In this document: positions 7,073 through 15,074 of the stretch, in pieces | Position numbering within the stretch: position 1 is the stretch's first letter | How the letters are laid out: each line of letters starts with the position of its first letter | Source of the DNA: Bacteroidales bacterium | GTDB taxonomy: Bacteria > Bacteroidota > Bacteroidia > Bacteroidales > UBA932 | Assembly (NCBI GenBank): GCA_024689525.1 | Contig: JAILDI010000079.1 | Location: 1 to 24,349, forward strand | DNA length: 24,349 nucleotides | Reading direction: 5' to 3' | The notes under the pieces: generated by a model | Seen by the model: the letters and a program-made list of their open reading frames with translations, nothing else | Databases searched by the model: none | What the model was told of the DNA's origin: nothing | Program-made: the position numbers and the translations under genes

Positions 7073-8410
7073 ATGTCCAACCATCTTGATCTGAAAAAGG
7101 GCCTTGACATCCCTCTGGGGGGTGCTGCGGCCTTAAAAGTCCACAAGACTGTCAAGGGCGGGACAATTGCGCTGAAACCTACCGACTTCAAAGGACTCAT
7201 CCCCCGGCTTCTGGTAAAGGAGGGAGATGCGGTGCTGGCCGGCTCGCCCGTGTATGCGAGCAAGACGGACGCCCGTATCCTCTTCACTTCGCCCGTATCC
7301 GGCGTGGTGGAGAAGATCGTGAGGGGAGAAAAACGCAAGCTCCTGGCCATTACAGTCAAGACCGATCAGGTTCAGAAGTATGCCGATTTCCCCGCCAAGG
7401 CTCCCGCCTCGGCCGATGAATTCAAGGAGCTGCTCCTGAACTCGGGCCTGTGGCCCTGCCTGGTCCAGCGCCCCTATGGGGTGATGGCAAACCCGGACGG
7501 CCTGCCCAAGGCCATCTTCATTTCCGCATTCTCCACCGCTCCCCTGGCTCCGGACACGGAGTTCACCCTTGGCGGCAGCGTGGCGGACATCCAGCTGGCA
7601 GTCGACGCCCTCAAGCTGTTTGCCCCCGTTCACGTTTCCGTGAAGGAGGAGGGCTCGGCCTTCGCCAAACTGGAGAATGCCACAATCCACGTTGTCAAGG
7701 GCAAACACCCCGCAGGCAACGTGGGCGTACAGATAAGCCACATCTCCCCCATCCTCAAGGGGCAGACAGTGTGGACTGTGTCGCTCATGCACGCCGCCGC
7801 AATCGGCCGCCTCATCAGCACCGGAAAGGTGGATCTCAGCCGCAAGGTTGCGATTACCGGCCCCCTGGCTCCCACCGCAGCCTATGTGGAAACCATTCCC
7901 GGCGAGCCCGTGGCTGAACTCGCCGCCATACCGCGCGAAGTGCGAGTAATCGGCGGGGACGTGCTCAGCGGAGAGAACCTTGGCAAGGACAACTGGCTTG
8001 GCTTCTTCCAGGACCAGCTCACCCTTGTCAACGAAGGCACGGAGCGCGAGATTCTGGGCTGGGCAAAGCCCTTCCGCTTCAACCTTCACAGCTCATCCAT
8101 GTGCTACTTCTCCTGGCTGCAGAAGATGTTCGTGCCGGGAAAGACCTTCGACATGGACACCAACCTTCACGGCGGCCCCCGCGCCTTCGTGGAAACCAAG
8201 TGCTTCGAGGACGTTACCCCGATGGACATCTTCCCCATCTACCTTATCAAGGCCTGCCTTGCGGGCGATATCGACAAGATGGAGAAGTTCGGCATCTACG
8301 AGGTTCTTCCGGAAGACCTGGCCCTTTGCGACTACGTGGATCCTTCCAAGAACGATATCCAGGCGATTATCCAGGGCGGTATCGACCTTATGATTAAAGA
8401 AATGGCATAG
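7073..8410 (+). CDS. nqrA: Na+-translocating NADH:quinone reductase subunit A
   Basis: A 445-aa soluble, cytoplasm-facing subunit of Na+-NQR, implicated in quinone access. The N-terminus (LKKGLDIPLGGA, then VKEGDAVLAGSPVYASK and FTSPVSGVVEKIVRGEKRKL) is the biotinyl/lipoyl-like barrel typical of NqrA and related RnfC proteins. The C-terminal part follows NqrA, not RnfC: the tandem 4Fe-4S cysteine motifs of RnfC are absent. Length is standard for NqrA (about 445-450). It opens a six-gene operon in canonical A-F order and ends 4 bp before nqrB. Confidence 0.95.
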   Translation: MSNHLDLKKGLDIPLGGAAALKVHKTVKGGTIALKPTDFKGLIPRLLVKEGDAVLAGSPVYASKTDARILFTSPVSGVVEKIVRGEKRKLLAITVKTDQVQKYADFPAKAPASADEFKELLLNSGLWPCLVQRPYGVMANPDGLPKAIFISAFSTAPLAPDTEFTLGGSVADIQLAVDALKLFAPVHVSVKEEGSAFAKLENATIHVVKGKHPAGNVGVQISHISPILKGQTVWTVSLMHAAAIGRLISTGKVDLSRKVAITGPLAPTAAYVETIPGEPVAELAAIPREVRVIGGDVLSGENLGKDNWLGFFQDQLTLVNEGTEREILGWAKPFRFNLHSSSMCYFSWLQKMFVPGKTFDMDTNLHGGPRAFVETKCFEDVTPMDIFPIYLIKACLAGDIDKMEKFGIYEVLPEDLALCDYVDPSKNDIQAIIQGGIDLMIKEMA

Positions 8411-8414
8411 AGTT

Positions 8415-9566
8415 ATGGCAGACGAAAACGTGAAACCCGGCCTCTTTGAAAAAGGCGGAAAGCTCTATTGGCTTCATTCTTCCATCGACGCGTTCGACAC
8501 CTTCCTCCGCGTTCCCGGCACGGTTACCCGCAAGGGTGCACACGTGAGGGACGCCATCGACCTTAAGAGGGTGATGATAATGGTGGTGATCGCGCTTGTG
8601 CCTGCCGCTCTGTTCGGCATGTACAACGTGGGTCTCCAGACCTCTCTCACATACGGCCTCGGATGGGGCTTCTTCCAGATGTTCTGGTATGGCCTCCTGC
8701 GTATGCTTCCCCTGTTCATCGTCTCCTATGTGGTGGGTCTTGCAATCGAGTTCGGCTCGGCGCAGATCCGTGGGGAGGAAGTGAACGAGGGCTATCTGGT
8801 AACCGGTTTCCTCATTCCGCTCATCGTCCCCGTGGACGTTCCCCTGTGGATGCTCGCCCTGGCGGTGGCCTTCAGCGTCATCTTCGTTAAGGAAGTCTTC
8901 GGCGGCACCGGAATGAACATCTGGAACCCGGCCCTGGTGGCGCGCGCATTCCTGTTCTTCTCCTATCCTTCCAGCATGTCCGGCTCCAGCGTATGGGTGT
9001 CCAAGACCTGGGTCCCCGCACTCAAGGGGGTCGATGCCGTATCGGCCGCAACCCCTCTGGCAATAGCCCACGACGGCGGAATGGCCGGCCTGGAGCAGGC
9101 GGGCTACTCCTTCTGGGATATGTTCTGGGGCTTCATCCCCGGCTCCACGGGTGAAACCTGCGTCATCGCAATCCTGCTGGGCGCGTTCATCCTGGTGTGG
9201 ACGGGCGTTGCCTCCTGGAAGATCATGGTTTCCAGCGTCGCCGGCGGCCTGCTTGTGGGCTGGCTCGCAAACATCGGCGGAGCAACGGAGCTCCCCTGCT
9301 ACTATCAGCTCGTGATGGGCGGCTTCCTCTTCGGTACCGTGTTCATGGCGACCGATCCTGTAACCGCGGCCCAGACGGAAACCGGCAAATGGATCTACGG
9401 TTTCCTCATCGGCGCCCTTGCAGTCGTCGTCCGCATGTGGAACCCGGGATACATGGAAGGCATGATGCTGGCCATCCTGCTTATGAACACCTTTGCACCG
9501 CTCATCGACCACTGCGTGGTTACGGCGCATATCAACCGTCGCTTGAAGAAAGCGGCAAAAGCATAA
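8415..9566 (+). CDS. nqrB: Na+-translocating NADH:quinone reductase subunit B
   Basis: A 383-aa polytopic inner-membrane subunit that carries a covalent FMN and forms part of the sodium path. The FMN-attachment motif is SAATPLA with Thr213. The usual form is S-G-A-T, so Ala replaces Gly here. Other hallmarks are FGGTGMNIWNPALVARAF (about 163-180), MATDPVTAAQT (311-321) and GKWIYGFLIGAL (324-335). Hydrophobic spans begin near residue 53. Length agrees with Bacteroidetes NqrB, slightly shorter than Vibrio. It starts 4 bp after nqrA and its stop overlaps the AAGGAGG ribosome-binding site of nqrC. Confidence 0.95.
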   Translation: MADENVKPGLFEKGGKLYWLHSSIDAFDTFLRVPGTVTRKGAHVRDAIDLKRVMIMVVIALVPAALFGMYNVGLQTSLTYGLGWGFFQMFWYGLLRMLPLFIVSYVVGLAIEFGSAQIRGEEVNEGYLVTGFLIPLIVPVDVPLWMLALAVAFSVIFVKEVFGGTGMNIWNPALVARAFLFFSYPSSMSGSSVWVSKTWVPALKGVDAVSAATPLAIAHDGGMAGLEQAGYSFWDMFWGFIPGSTGETCVIAILLGAFILVWTGVASWKIMVSSVAGGLLVGWLANIGGATELPCYYQLVMGGFLFGTVFMATDPVTAAQTETGKWIYGFLIGALAVVVRMWNPGYMEGMMLAILLMNTFAPLIDHCVVTAHINRRLKKAAKA

Positions 9567-9579
9567 GGAGGGCGCAGGT

Positions 9580-10398
9580 ATGAATACGAACAATAATCTG
9601 TACACAATCATCTACACAACCATCATTGTGGTTGTCGTAGCCGCGCTCCTTGCCTTTGTTTCCCAGTCTCTGAAGAGCAAGCAGGACGCCAACGAAAAGG
9701 CGGAGACAATCGCCCAGATGCTCGCGGCGGCCAGGTACGACTTCAAGTCGGAGCTGGACAAAATGAGCAACAGCGACAAACTGGATATGTACGCAGCGGA
9801 GATCGAGAGGGCCTTCCTCATCGACCTTCAGGGCAATGAGGTTCGGGACCTTGGAACGGACCGCGACGCCATCGAGGTGTTCAGCCCCAAGGATCTCAAG
9901 CGCATCAACTATAACATCAAGGGCGGGGCGAACGCCACCGGCGAGGCCCTGCTCCCCGTGTTCTGGTTCCGCAACGGCAGCGTGGTGGTTCCCATCTACG
10001 GCGCAGGCCTGTGGGGCCCCATCTGGGGTTACATCTCCTTCCAGGGAGGCACCCCCACCATCGGCGGAGCCTATTTCGACCATGAAAGCGAAACCGCGGG
10101 CCTTGGTGCTAAGATCAAGGACGACCTTTCCTTCCAGCTCCAGTTCGAGGGCGAGCAGGCGGATTTCAGCCAGGCAAATGTCTTCGAAATCGTGAAGGGC
10201 GGTGCCCCGAAGGAGGCCGACGGCAAATCGGTGGTCGACAATAAGATCGACGCAATCACCGGCGCCACGATGACTTCCCAGGGCCTTGACGCCGCCATCG
10301 ACACCTGGCTGGCGGCATATGCGCCGTATTTCGCGGGCAAGGCCCCTGTCATTCCGAGCGAAGTCGAGGAATCTAACGCAGAGGAGGTAGTACTATGA
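9580..10398 (+). CDS. nqrC: Na+-translocating NADH:quinone reductase subunit C, with repeat-encoded tail
   Basis: A 272-aa subunit with one N-terminal membrane anchor (about residues 8-27) and a periplasmic FMN-binding domain. DAITGATMTSQG carries the flavinylated threonine (about Thr230), normally modified by ApbE, which is not in this window. The normal NqrC end is around DTWLAAYAPYF (241-251). Beyond it come about 20 residues including VIPSEVEES, which is the translation of a dispersed palindromic repeat at 10345-10374. A Shine-Dalgarno AAGGAGG sits 9-15 bp before ATG, notable in a group that seldom uses one. The TGA stop overlaps nqrD as ATGA. Confidence 0.95.
   Translation: MNTNNNLYTIIYTTIIVVVVAALLAFVSQSLKSKQDANEKAETIAQMLAAARYDFKSELDKMSNSDKLDMYAAEIERAFLIDLQGNEVRDLGTDRDAIEVFSPKDLKRINYNIKGGANATGEALLPVFWFRNGSVVVPIYGAGLWGPIWGYISFQGGTPTIGGAYFDHESETAGLGAKIKDDLSFQLQFEGEQADFSQANVFEIVKGGAPKEADGKSVVDNKIDAITGATMTSQGLDAAIDTWLAAYAPYFAGKAPVIPSEVEESNAEEVVL
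10345..10374 (+). repeat. REP-like dispersed repeat encoding the NqrC tail
   Basis: This is the repeat type with core TCATTCCGAGCGAAG, then TCGAGGAATCT, a short imperfect palindrome (ATTCC..GGAAT, CGAG..CTCG-like arms). Its second member in the window is at 19943-19980 in uvrA. In the nqrC frame it reads PVIPSEVEES, a peptide I recall at the ends of many unrelated Bacteroidetes proteins. Confidence 0.75.
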
Positions 10399-11009
10399 GT
10401 CAGAAATTGAAAGAAACAATCCTGAACCCGCTGTTCAAGGGCAACCCCATTACCGTCCTTGTGCTGGGCATATGCTCTTCCCTCGCGGTTACCGTGACGC
10501 TGAAGGGCGCTCTGGTGATGACCCTCTCCGTGATCGTGGTCTGCGGCATCTCCAGCCTCATCCTTTCGCTGCTTCGCAAGACCATCCCCAGCCGCGTACG
10601 CATCATCGTCCAACTGGTTGTGGTTGCAATGATGGTGATCCTGGTCGATCAGGTGCTCAAGTCGTTCGAAGCCACATACGCCATCGACAAGCAGCTGTCG
10701 GTGTACATCGGCCTTATCATTACGAACTGTATCGTGATGGGCCGGATCGAAGCTTTCGCCCTGGGCAACAAGCCCTGGCCCAGCTTCCTTGACGGTGTGG
10801 CCAACGGCGCCGGCTACGGCATCATCCTCCTTGTGGTTGCCTTCTTCCGCGAGCTTCTGGGAAGCGGCACTCTCTTCGGCATAGACATCCTCAACTGGAT
10901 GGGCTACGTTCCCAACAACCTGGTAATCCTCCCGCCTTTCGCCCTCATCCTCCTGGGATGCATCGTGTGGGTGCAGAGGAGCATTCAGAAAGACCTTCAA
11001 GAACAATAA
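10395..11009 (+). CDS. nqrD: Na+-translocating NADH:quinone reductase subunit D
   Basis: A 204-aa integral membrane subunit with about six hydrophobic spans. NqrD and NqrE form an inverted-topology pair in the membrane core. Cys27 (LGICSSLAVT) and Cys112 (IITNCIVMGR) match the two positions that, with a pair in NqrE, hold the intramembrane 2Fe-2S cluster in the Vibrio structure. Also typical: MGRIEAFALGNKPWPSFLDG and GAGYGIILLVVAFFRELLGS. Its ATG overlaps the nqrC stop by four bases, a sign of coupling. Confidence 0.95.
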   Translation: MSQKLKETILNPLFKGNPITVLVLGICSSLAVTVTLKGALVMTLSVIVVCGISSLILSLLRKTIPSRVRIIVQLVVVAMMVILVDQVLKSFEATYAIDKQLSVYIGLIITNCIVMGRIEAFALGNKPWPSFLDGVANGAGYGIILLVVAFFRELLGSGTLFGIDILNWMGYVPNNLVILPPFALILLGCIVWVQRSIQKDLQEQ

Positions 11010-11021
11010 AAAGCACAGACT

Positions 11022-11618
11022 ATGGAATACTTAAGCTTATTCGTAAAGTCCATCTTCGTGGACAATATGATATTCGCCTACTTCCTGGGAATGTGCTCGT
11101 TCCTGGCGGTATCCAAGAATGTCAAGACCGCAGCCGGCCTGGGCCTCGCCGTCATAGCCGTGCTGCTCATCACCCTGCCCGTCAACTACCTGCTCAACAG
11201 ATATGTGCTGGCTCCGGACGCCCTGTTCGAGGGCGTTGACCTGAGTTTCCTCAGCTTCATCATCTTCATCGCGGTGATTGCCGCAATAGTGCAGATAGTT
11301 GAAATGGTCGTGGAAAAATTCTCACCTGAACTGTACTCGTCGCTGGGTATCTTCCTGCCGCTGATTGCGGTGAACTGCGCCATCCTGGGCGGTTCCCTCT
11401 TTATGCAGCAAAAGGACTTTATGAACATCGGCGAAACTGCAGTATATGCCCTGGGCTCCGGCCTGGGCTGGTTCCTGGCGATCGTCTCCCTTGCGGCAAT
11501 CCGCGAGAAGATGGCCTATTCCAACGTTCCCAAGCCCCTCAAGGGACTGGGCATAACCTTCATCACCGTGGGTCTTATGGGCATCGCCTTCATGACCTTC
11601 ATGGGACTGGCATTGTAA
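11022..11618 (+). CDS. nqrE: Na+-translocating NADH:quinone reductase subunit E
   Basis: A 198-aa integral membrane partner of NqrD. Cys25 ([13 protein letters not shown]) and Cys119 ([13 protein letters not shown]) are the expected ligands of the intramembrane iron-sulphur cluster shared with Nqr[12 protein letters not shown] at the N-terminus and [20 protein letters not shown] near 146-165 are characteristic. NqrE resembles RnfA, but the gene order and the presence of NqrA, B, C and F settle the assignment. It starts 12 bp after nqrD. Confidence 0.95.
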   Translation: MEYLSLFVKSIFVDNMIFAYFLGMCSFLAVSKNVKTAAGLGLAVIAVLLITLPVNYLLNRYVLAPDALFEGVDLSFLSFIIFIAVIAAIVQIVEMVVEKFSPELYSSLGIFLPLIAVNCAILGGSLFMQQKDFMNIGETAVYALGSGLGWFLAIVSLAAIREKMAYSNVPKPLKGLGITFITVGLMGIAFMTFMGLAL

Positions 11619-11631
11619 GGAGGACTGCGAT

Positions 11632-12906
11632 ATGACAAACACGATTCTCTTTTCAATAATAGTCATCACGGCCCTGACGCTGGTTCTGGTTGCGCTGCTC
11701 CTTATCATCAAGGCGGCGGTAACCCCTTCCGGAAAGGTCAAGATCGACATAAACAACGGTACCAAGGAGCTGGAAGCCACCCCCGGCGGCGATGTGATGC
11801 ACACTCTGGCGGACCACGGCATCTTCCTCCCATCCGCCTGCGGCGGCAAGGCCAACTGCGGCCAGTGCAAGCTCCAGGTGCTTGAGGGCGGCGGCACCAT
11901 CCTTCCCACCGAAACGGGCTTCTTCTCCCGCAAGCAGATCAAGGAAGGCTGGCGTCTGGGCTGCCAGGTGAAGGTTAAGGACAACATCAAGATCGCCGTT
12001 CCGGAGAGCGCCCTCAGCGTGAAGAAACTCGAGTGCGAGGTCATCTCCAACGACAACGTGGCCACGTTCATCAAGGAATTCACCGTCCGCCTGCCGGAAG
12101 GCGAGCACATCGACTTCAAATCAGGCGAATATATCCAGATCGACATTCCCGAATATGAGGCCGATTTTGCCGATATGGGCGTGGATCCCATCTATATGGG
12201 CGACTGGGAGAAATACGGCATCACTTCGCTGAAGTTCAAGAACACCGTTCCCACCATCAGGGCATACTCGATGGCTTCGTATCCCGCAGAGAAGGATGTA
12301 ATCAAACTGAACGTTCGTATTGCCACTCCTCCGTTCGACAGGTCGCAGCCCAAGGGCGTGTTCAAGTTCGTGCCCGGCGTTCCTCCGGGAATCGCCTCCA
12401 CCTACGTGTTCTCCCGCAAGCCGGGCGACAAAGTGTGGATCAGCGGCCCTTACGGCGAGTTCCTCCTTCCCAAGGACGATCCGGATTCGCAGGAGTACAT
12501 CTTCGTGGGCGGCGGCGCCGGCATGGCTCCGCTCCGCAGCCACATCATGCACCTGTTCAAGACGCTCAAGACCAAGCGTGAGGTACACTTCTTCTACGGC
12601 GCCCGTGCGCTCGTGGAGGCCTTCTACCTGGAGGATTTTGCGGAAATCGAGAAAGACTTCCCCAACTTCCACTTCCACCTGGCCCTGGACCGTCCGGACC
12701 CTGCAGCAGATGCCGCAGGCGTCAAGTACACGGCCGGCTTCGTGCACAACGTGATGAACGAAACGTACCTCAAGGATCACGAGGCACCGGAAGACATCAA
12801 GTACTTCATGTGCGGCCCGCCCATGATGACCCAGTGCGTGAACCAGCTGCTTGACTCCCTTGGCGTCTCCCCCGAAAGCGTCTTCTACGACAACTTCGGC
12901 GGCTAG
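11632..12906 (+). CDS. nqrF: Na+-translocating NADH:quinone reductase subunit F (NADH-oxidising)
   Basis: A 424-aa electron-entry subunit: NADH to FAD to 2Fe-2S. One N-terminal membrane helix (about 4-27) is followed by a ferredoxin domain with Cys70, Cys76, Cys79 and Cys111 (SACGGKANCGQCKLQ and RLGCQVKVK). The ferredoxin-reductase domain shows RAYSMASYP for FAD, GGGAGMAPLRSHIMHLF for NADH and CGPPMMTQCV near the end, then the aromatic C-terminus YDNFGG. AAGGAGG precedes the ATG. Its TAG stop is part of CTAG (12903-12906), which is at the same time the stop of the convergent lipoprotein gene, so no terminator fits between them. Confidence 0.97.
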   Translation: MTNTILFSIIVITALTLVLVALLLIIKAAVTPSGKVKIDINNGTKELEATPGGDVMHTLADHGIFLPSACGGKANCGQCKLQVLEGGGTILPTETGFFSRKQIKEGWRLGCQVKVKDNIKIAVPESALSVKKLECEVISNDNVATFIKEFTVRLPEGEHIDFKSGEYIQIDIPEYEADFADMGVDPIYMGDWEKYGITSLKFKNTVPTIRAYSMASYPAEKDVIKLNVRIATPPFDRSQPKGVFKFVPGVPPGIASTYVFSRKPGDKVWISGPYGEFLLPKDDPDSQEYIFVGGGAGMAPLRSHIMHLFKTLKTKREVHFFYGARALVEAFYLEDFAEIEKDFPNFHFHLALDRPDPAADAAGVKYTAGFVHNVMNETYLKDHEAPEDIKYFMCGPPMMTQCVNQLLDSLGVSPESVFYDNFGG

Positions 12907-13871
12907 ACGGCCTGAAGGGCGCTGCGGTCGACACGCCAGCTGTCCTCGTTTAGGCCGCTGCCCTCAGGGCGCACGACTATAGAGTAGTTTACATTGCGCC
13001 GGACATCGAAGTTGTCCAGCGATTCGCCCAGATAGAAGCGGTATACCAGATACTCGCCGGGGCGGTTACAATAGCGTGAGGAGCTGTACGAGGCGTGGAT
13101 TTCCACGTACGAGCACAGCTCCCCCGTTTTTTCCAGGCTGCCGAAGACCTTATCTTCCGGGCCAGTCGCGCCCTCCAGCAACGTCCCCTGGCAGTTTTCA
13201 AGCAGATACAGGGTAATAGGGGCAGAAAGGCCGTCGGCGACATCGGTGTTGAGCGGCCCCGTTTCCGTGCCGCTCCTGTGGTAACCTTTCGGAAACAGGT
13301 CGTCCTTGCTCCTGGCCCGGCTTTCCCTGAAGAGCGCCACCGAGCGCGGGCAACCTCCCACTTCAATTCTTTCAACACCGATATCCACTCCGGAATACAG
13401 CTTGGAGCGGTCGACACGGATCTCCAGCTTAGCCATACACCGCGTAAGTTCCATGTCGATGTCGTCATCGGCCACCACATCCCTGAGTACCGCCGACATA
13501 GGTATGCCACGGCTGAACTCGTCCGGATAGGTGAGGAAATACCTCATCCCGTCCAGTTCCGAGGCCGATGCATCCTCCATCCTGTATCCCGTGTTTGCGC
13601 ATATATAAAAGGTATAAGGGACGTCCCGGATAAGCGACACCTTCACGCTGTTATCCCTGATTTCCCTGCCCTTTGCCCAAATGTGCGCCTCCGGAGTATT
13701 ACCAGGGCCGAAGATGAACACGTTCACATCGTCGATGTCATCCTCCGGAGGATTCGTAGCGCGCACATCGGGCATGGCGGAGAAGTGCAGACATACTTCC
13801 CGCCTGGCCTGCGGCGGTTTGTCACAGGCCATTGCAAGCAAAATCAATATAATCACACATGAAGGTTTCAT
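12903..13871 (-). CDS. Fimbrillin-like / FimB-Mfa2-type lipoprotein
   Basis: A 322-aa predicted surface lipoprotein. I start it at ATG 13871, where MKPSCVIILILLAMAC provides a lipoprotein signal with Cys16. The frame stays open to 14051 without a signal. The features are those of the Bacteroidetes fimbrial-subunit superfamily (FimB/Mfa2 or DUF4906-like): DDIDDVNVFIFGPGN (first beta strand), VPYTFYICANTGY, MRYFLTYPDEFSRGIPMSAV and ELTRCMAKLEIRVDRS. Assignment to one family is uncertain. It begins two bases after the stop of the preceding lipoprotein gene, so the pair is an operon, perhaps coding for anchor and accessory subunits of one fimbria-like structure. No major fimbrillin gene is present here. 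Confidence 0.6.
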   Translation of the reverse strand: MKPSCVIILILLAMACDKPPQARREVCLHFSAMPDVRATNPPEDDIDDVNVFIFGPGNTPEAHIWAKGREIRDNSVKVSLIRDVPYTFYICANTGYRMEDASASELDGMRYFLTYPDEFSRGIPMSAVLRDVVADDDIDMELTRCMAKLEIRVDRSKLYSGVDIGVERIEVGGCPRSVALFRESRARSKDDLFPKGYHRSGTETGPLNTDVADGLSAPITLYLLENCQGTLLEGATGPEDKVFGSLEKTGELCSYVEIHASYSSSRYCNRPGEYLVYRFYLGESLDNFDVRRNVNYSIVVRPEGSGLNEDSWRVDRSALQAV

Positions 13872-13873
13872 AG

Positions 13874-14899
13874 CTAAAAGGTTACGGTTTCTTCCGGCCT
13901 GTCCTCCCACGGCAGCACTCTGAGCGTTGCCGTTGCCGCAGTACTTTCCGCCGGGATATCCGGGTCCGGCGTTCCCATACGGGTGATTTGCACACTGAGC
14001 TCGTACACGGTGTTTCTCTGCAGCGGAGGAAGGCGGAGGGGATAATAGCATTTATTGCCCTGGATTTCGCACTCGATCACAAGGCGTGTGCCGTTGTCCC
14101 CATCGTCCTGATTGGGATAAGTATATAGGTCGATGCCGCACTCCAGCGGCTCCTGTCCCACCGGACCCTCCAAAGTTCGGTAAAGATATTCCGGATGCTT
14201 CATCCGGGCCAGCGCTACGGAATCGGCCATTCCGGGGTTCGCCCAGGTTATGCCACGGTCGTCCCTTAAGGGCTGGCATTCCACACAGGCTCTGGTGAGG
14301 TATATTCTTACGTTCTCCATTACGGCACCCGCGTACGGGCGGCCGCTGAAGTCGCAGCTGATATCAAGGAGCCGGACCTTTACCATTGAAGTGCAGGGGG
14401 AAAGGACGCTTGCCCGGCTCCATCCGGCCTCCAGAAAAGCTTTGCACGACAATCTCTGTGCAGCGAGGGACTCATCGTCAAGAAGAAAGCTTTTGTGGGA
14501 TAGGGAGGCATAAGTATCTATGTCGGCCCAGGTGTAAGGGTCGTCGGTCACATTGGATAGGAACACTACCATCGCGGCTTCGTTGCCGGCGGTGACGCAG
14601 CTGTGCACGCCCTCCGCGGCTTGCAGCCGGGTGTAACTGTCCAGCTTATACGGCGGTTTGGCGTCGAAGAAGAACAGGTCGGCCCCCGCAGCGGTTGTCG
14701 CGCGGGTAATATATATATAGGTATCGGGCACGACGGGGCTCGGAGAACAGGCAAAGAGAAAGGCCGGGGCTATCAGAACTGCGAAGTAATGCAACAGTGC
14801 CGCAGACGCGCGGCGCCCGAAACGGGCAGAGAAGGACGATCTGACTGGGCTTGGCCGGCCTGAAAAAAAAGAGAGGTTGATATGAATGATTGACAGCAT
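13874..14899 (-). CDS. Fimbrillin-family lipoprotein
   Basis: 341 aa from ATG 14899. The lipobox AFLFAC (Cys about 51) is unusually far from the start, preceded by an Arg-rich segment (RPSPVRSSFSARFGRR). A TTG start nearer the hydrophobic core is possible. The mature part is beta-rich. Its end (YYPLRLPPLQRNTVYELSVQ, ITRMGTPDPDIPAE, then TATLRVLPWEDR) matches the C-terminal pattern of fimbrillins and related Mfa subunits, where a strand ending in a Trp-containing segment closes the fold. It is first in a two-gene unit with the lipoprotein at 12903-13871, two bases apart. A candidate -7 box TAGTTTTG lies at 14929-14922. Role inferred: cell-surface adhesion. Confidence 0.6.
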   Translation of the reverse strand: MLSIIHINLSFFSGRPSPVRSSFSARFGRRASAALLHYFAVLIAPAFLFACSPSPVVPDTYIYITRATTAAGADLFFFDAKPPYKLDSYTRLQAAEGVHSCVTAGNEAAMVVFLSNVTDDPYTWADIDTYASLSHKSFLLDDESLAAQRLSCKAFLEAGWSRASVLSPCTSMVKVRLLDISCDFSGRPYAGAVMENVRIYLTRACVECQPLRDDRGITWANPGMADSVALARMKHPEYLYRTLEGPVGQEPLECGIDLYTYPNQDDGDNGTRLVIECEIQGNKCYYPLRLPPLQRNTVYELSVQITRMGTPDPDIPAESTAATATLRVLPWEDRPEETVTF

Positions 14900-14921
14900 T
14901 TTCGGTACTACTTGTCTGCTG

Positions 14922-14929
14922 CAAAACTA
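14922..14929 (-). promoter_or_regulatory. Candidate -7 box for the fimbrillin-like operon
   Basis: TAGTTTTG on the minus strand fits TAnnTTTG and lies 23 bp before ATG 14899. No convincing TTTG -33 element is seen at the usual distance. Confidence 0.4.
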
Positions 14930-14984
14930 GAAAGCGCCAATCAAAAAAACCAGAAAACCGGCCCAGCACCCTCAATTATTTATG

Positions 14985-15066
14985 TTTCTTTATAAGATTT
15001 GCCACTTTTTCTTTATAATGTTAAAAAACATAAAAATTTTTCTTTATAATATTTTGGCTATCTTTG
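14985..15066 (+). promoter_or_regulatory. LicD promoter region with three TTTCTTTATAA repeats
   Basis: TTTCTTTATAA occurs at 14985-14995, 15008-15018 and 15039-15049. A consensus -7 box TATCTTTG lies at 15059-15066, only 8 bp before ATG 15075, so the transcript should be nearly leaderless. The very AT-rich stretch contrasts with the coding DNA around it. The repeats may be binding sites or simply UP-like DNA. Confidence 0.5.
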
Positions 15067-15074
15067 CGCCAACA

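Noticed and set aside
8394..9611. A 405-codon minus-strand frame opposite nqrB, rich in His, Glu and Asp
   Set aside because: Its composition is that of an antisense reading of a membrane-protein gene, and it covers nqrB exactly.
7073..12906. An Rnf complex instead of NQR
   Set aside because: The N-terminus of the first protein and subunits D/E resemble Rnf proteins, but the 4Fe-4S motifs of RnfC and RnfB are missing and NqrF with its ferredoxin-FAD-NADH architecture is present in A-F order.
14982..15074. N-terminal extension of the LicD protein from ATG 14982
   Set aside because: Its residues (Phe/Ile/Lys/Tyr-rich) translate an AT-rich promoter region, including the consensus -7 box at 15059-15066.
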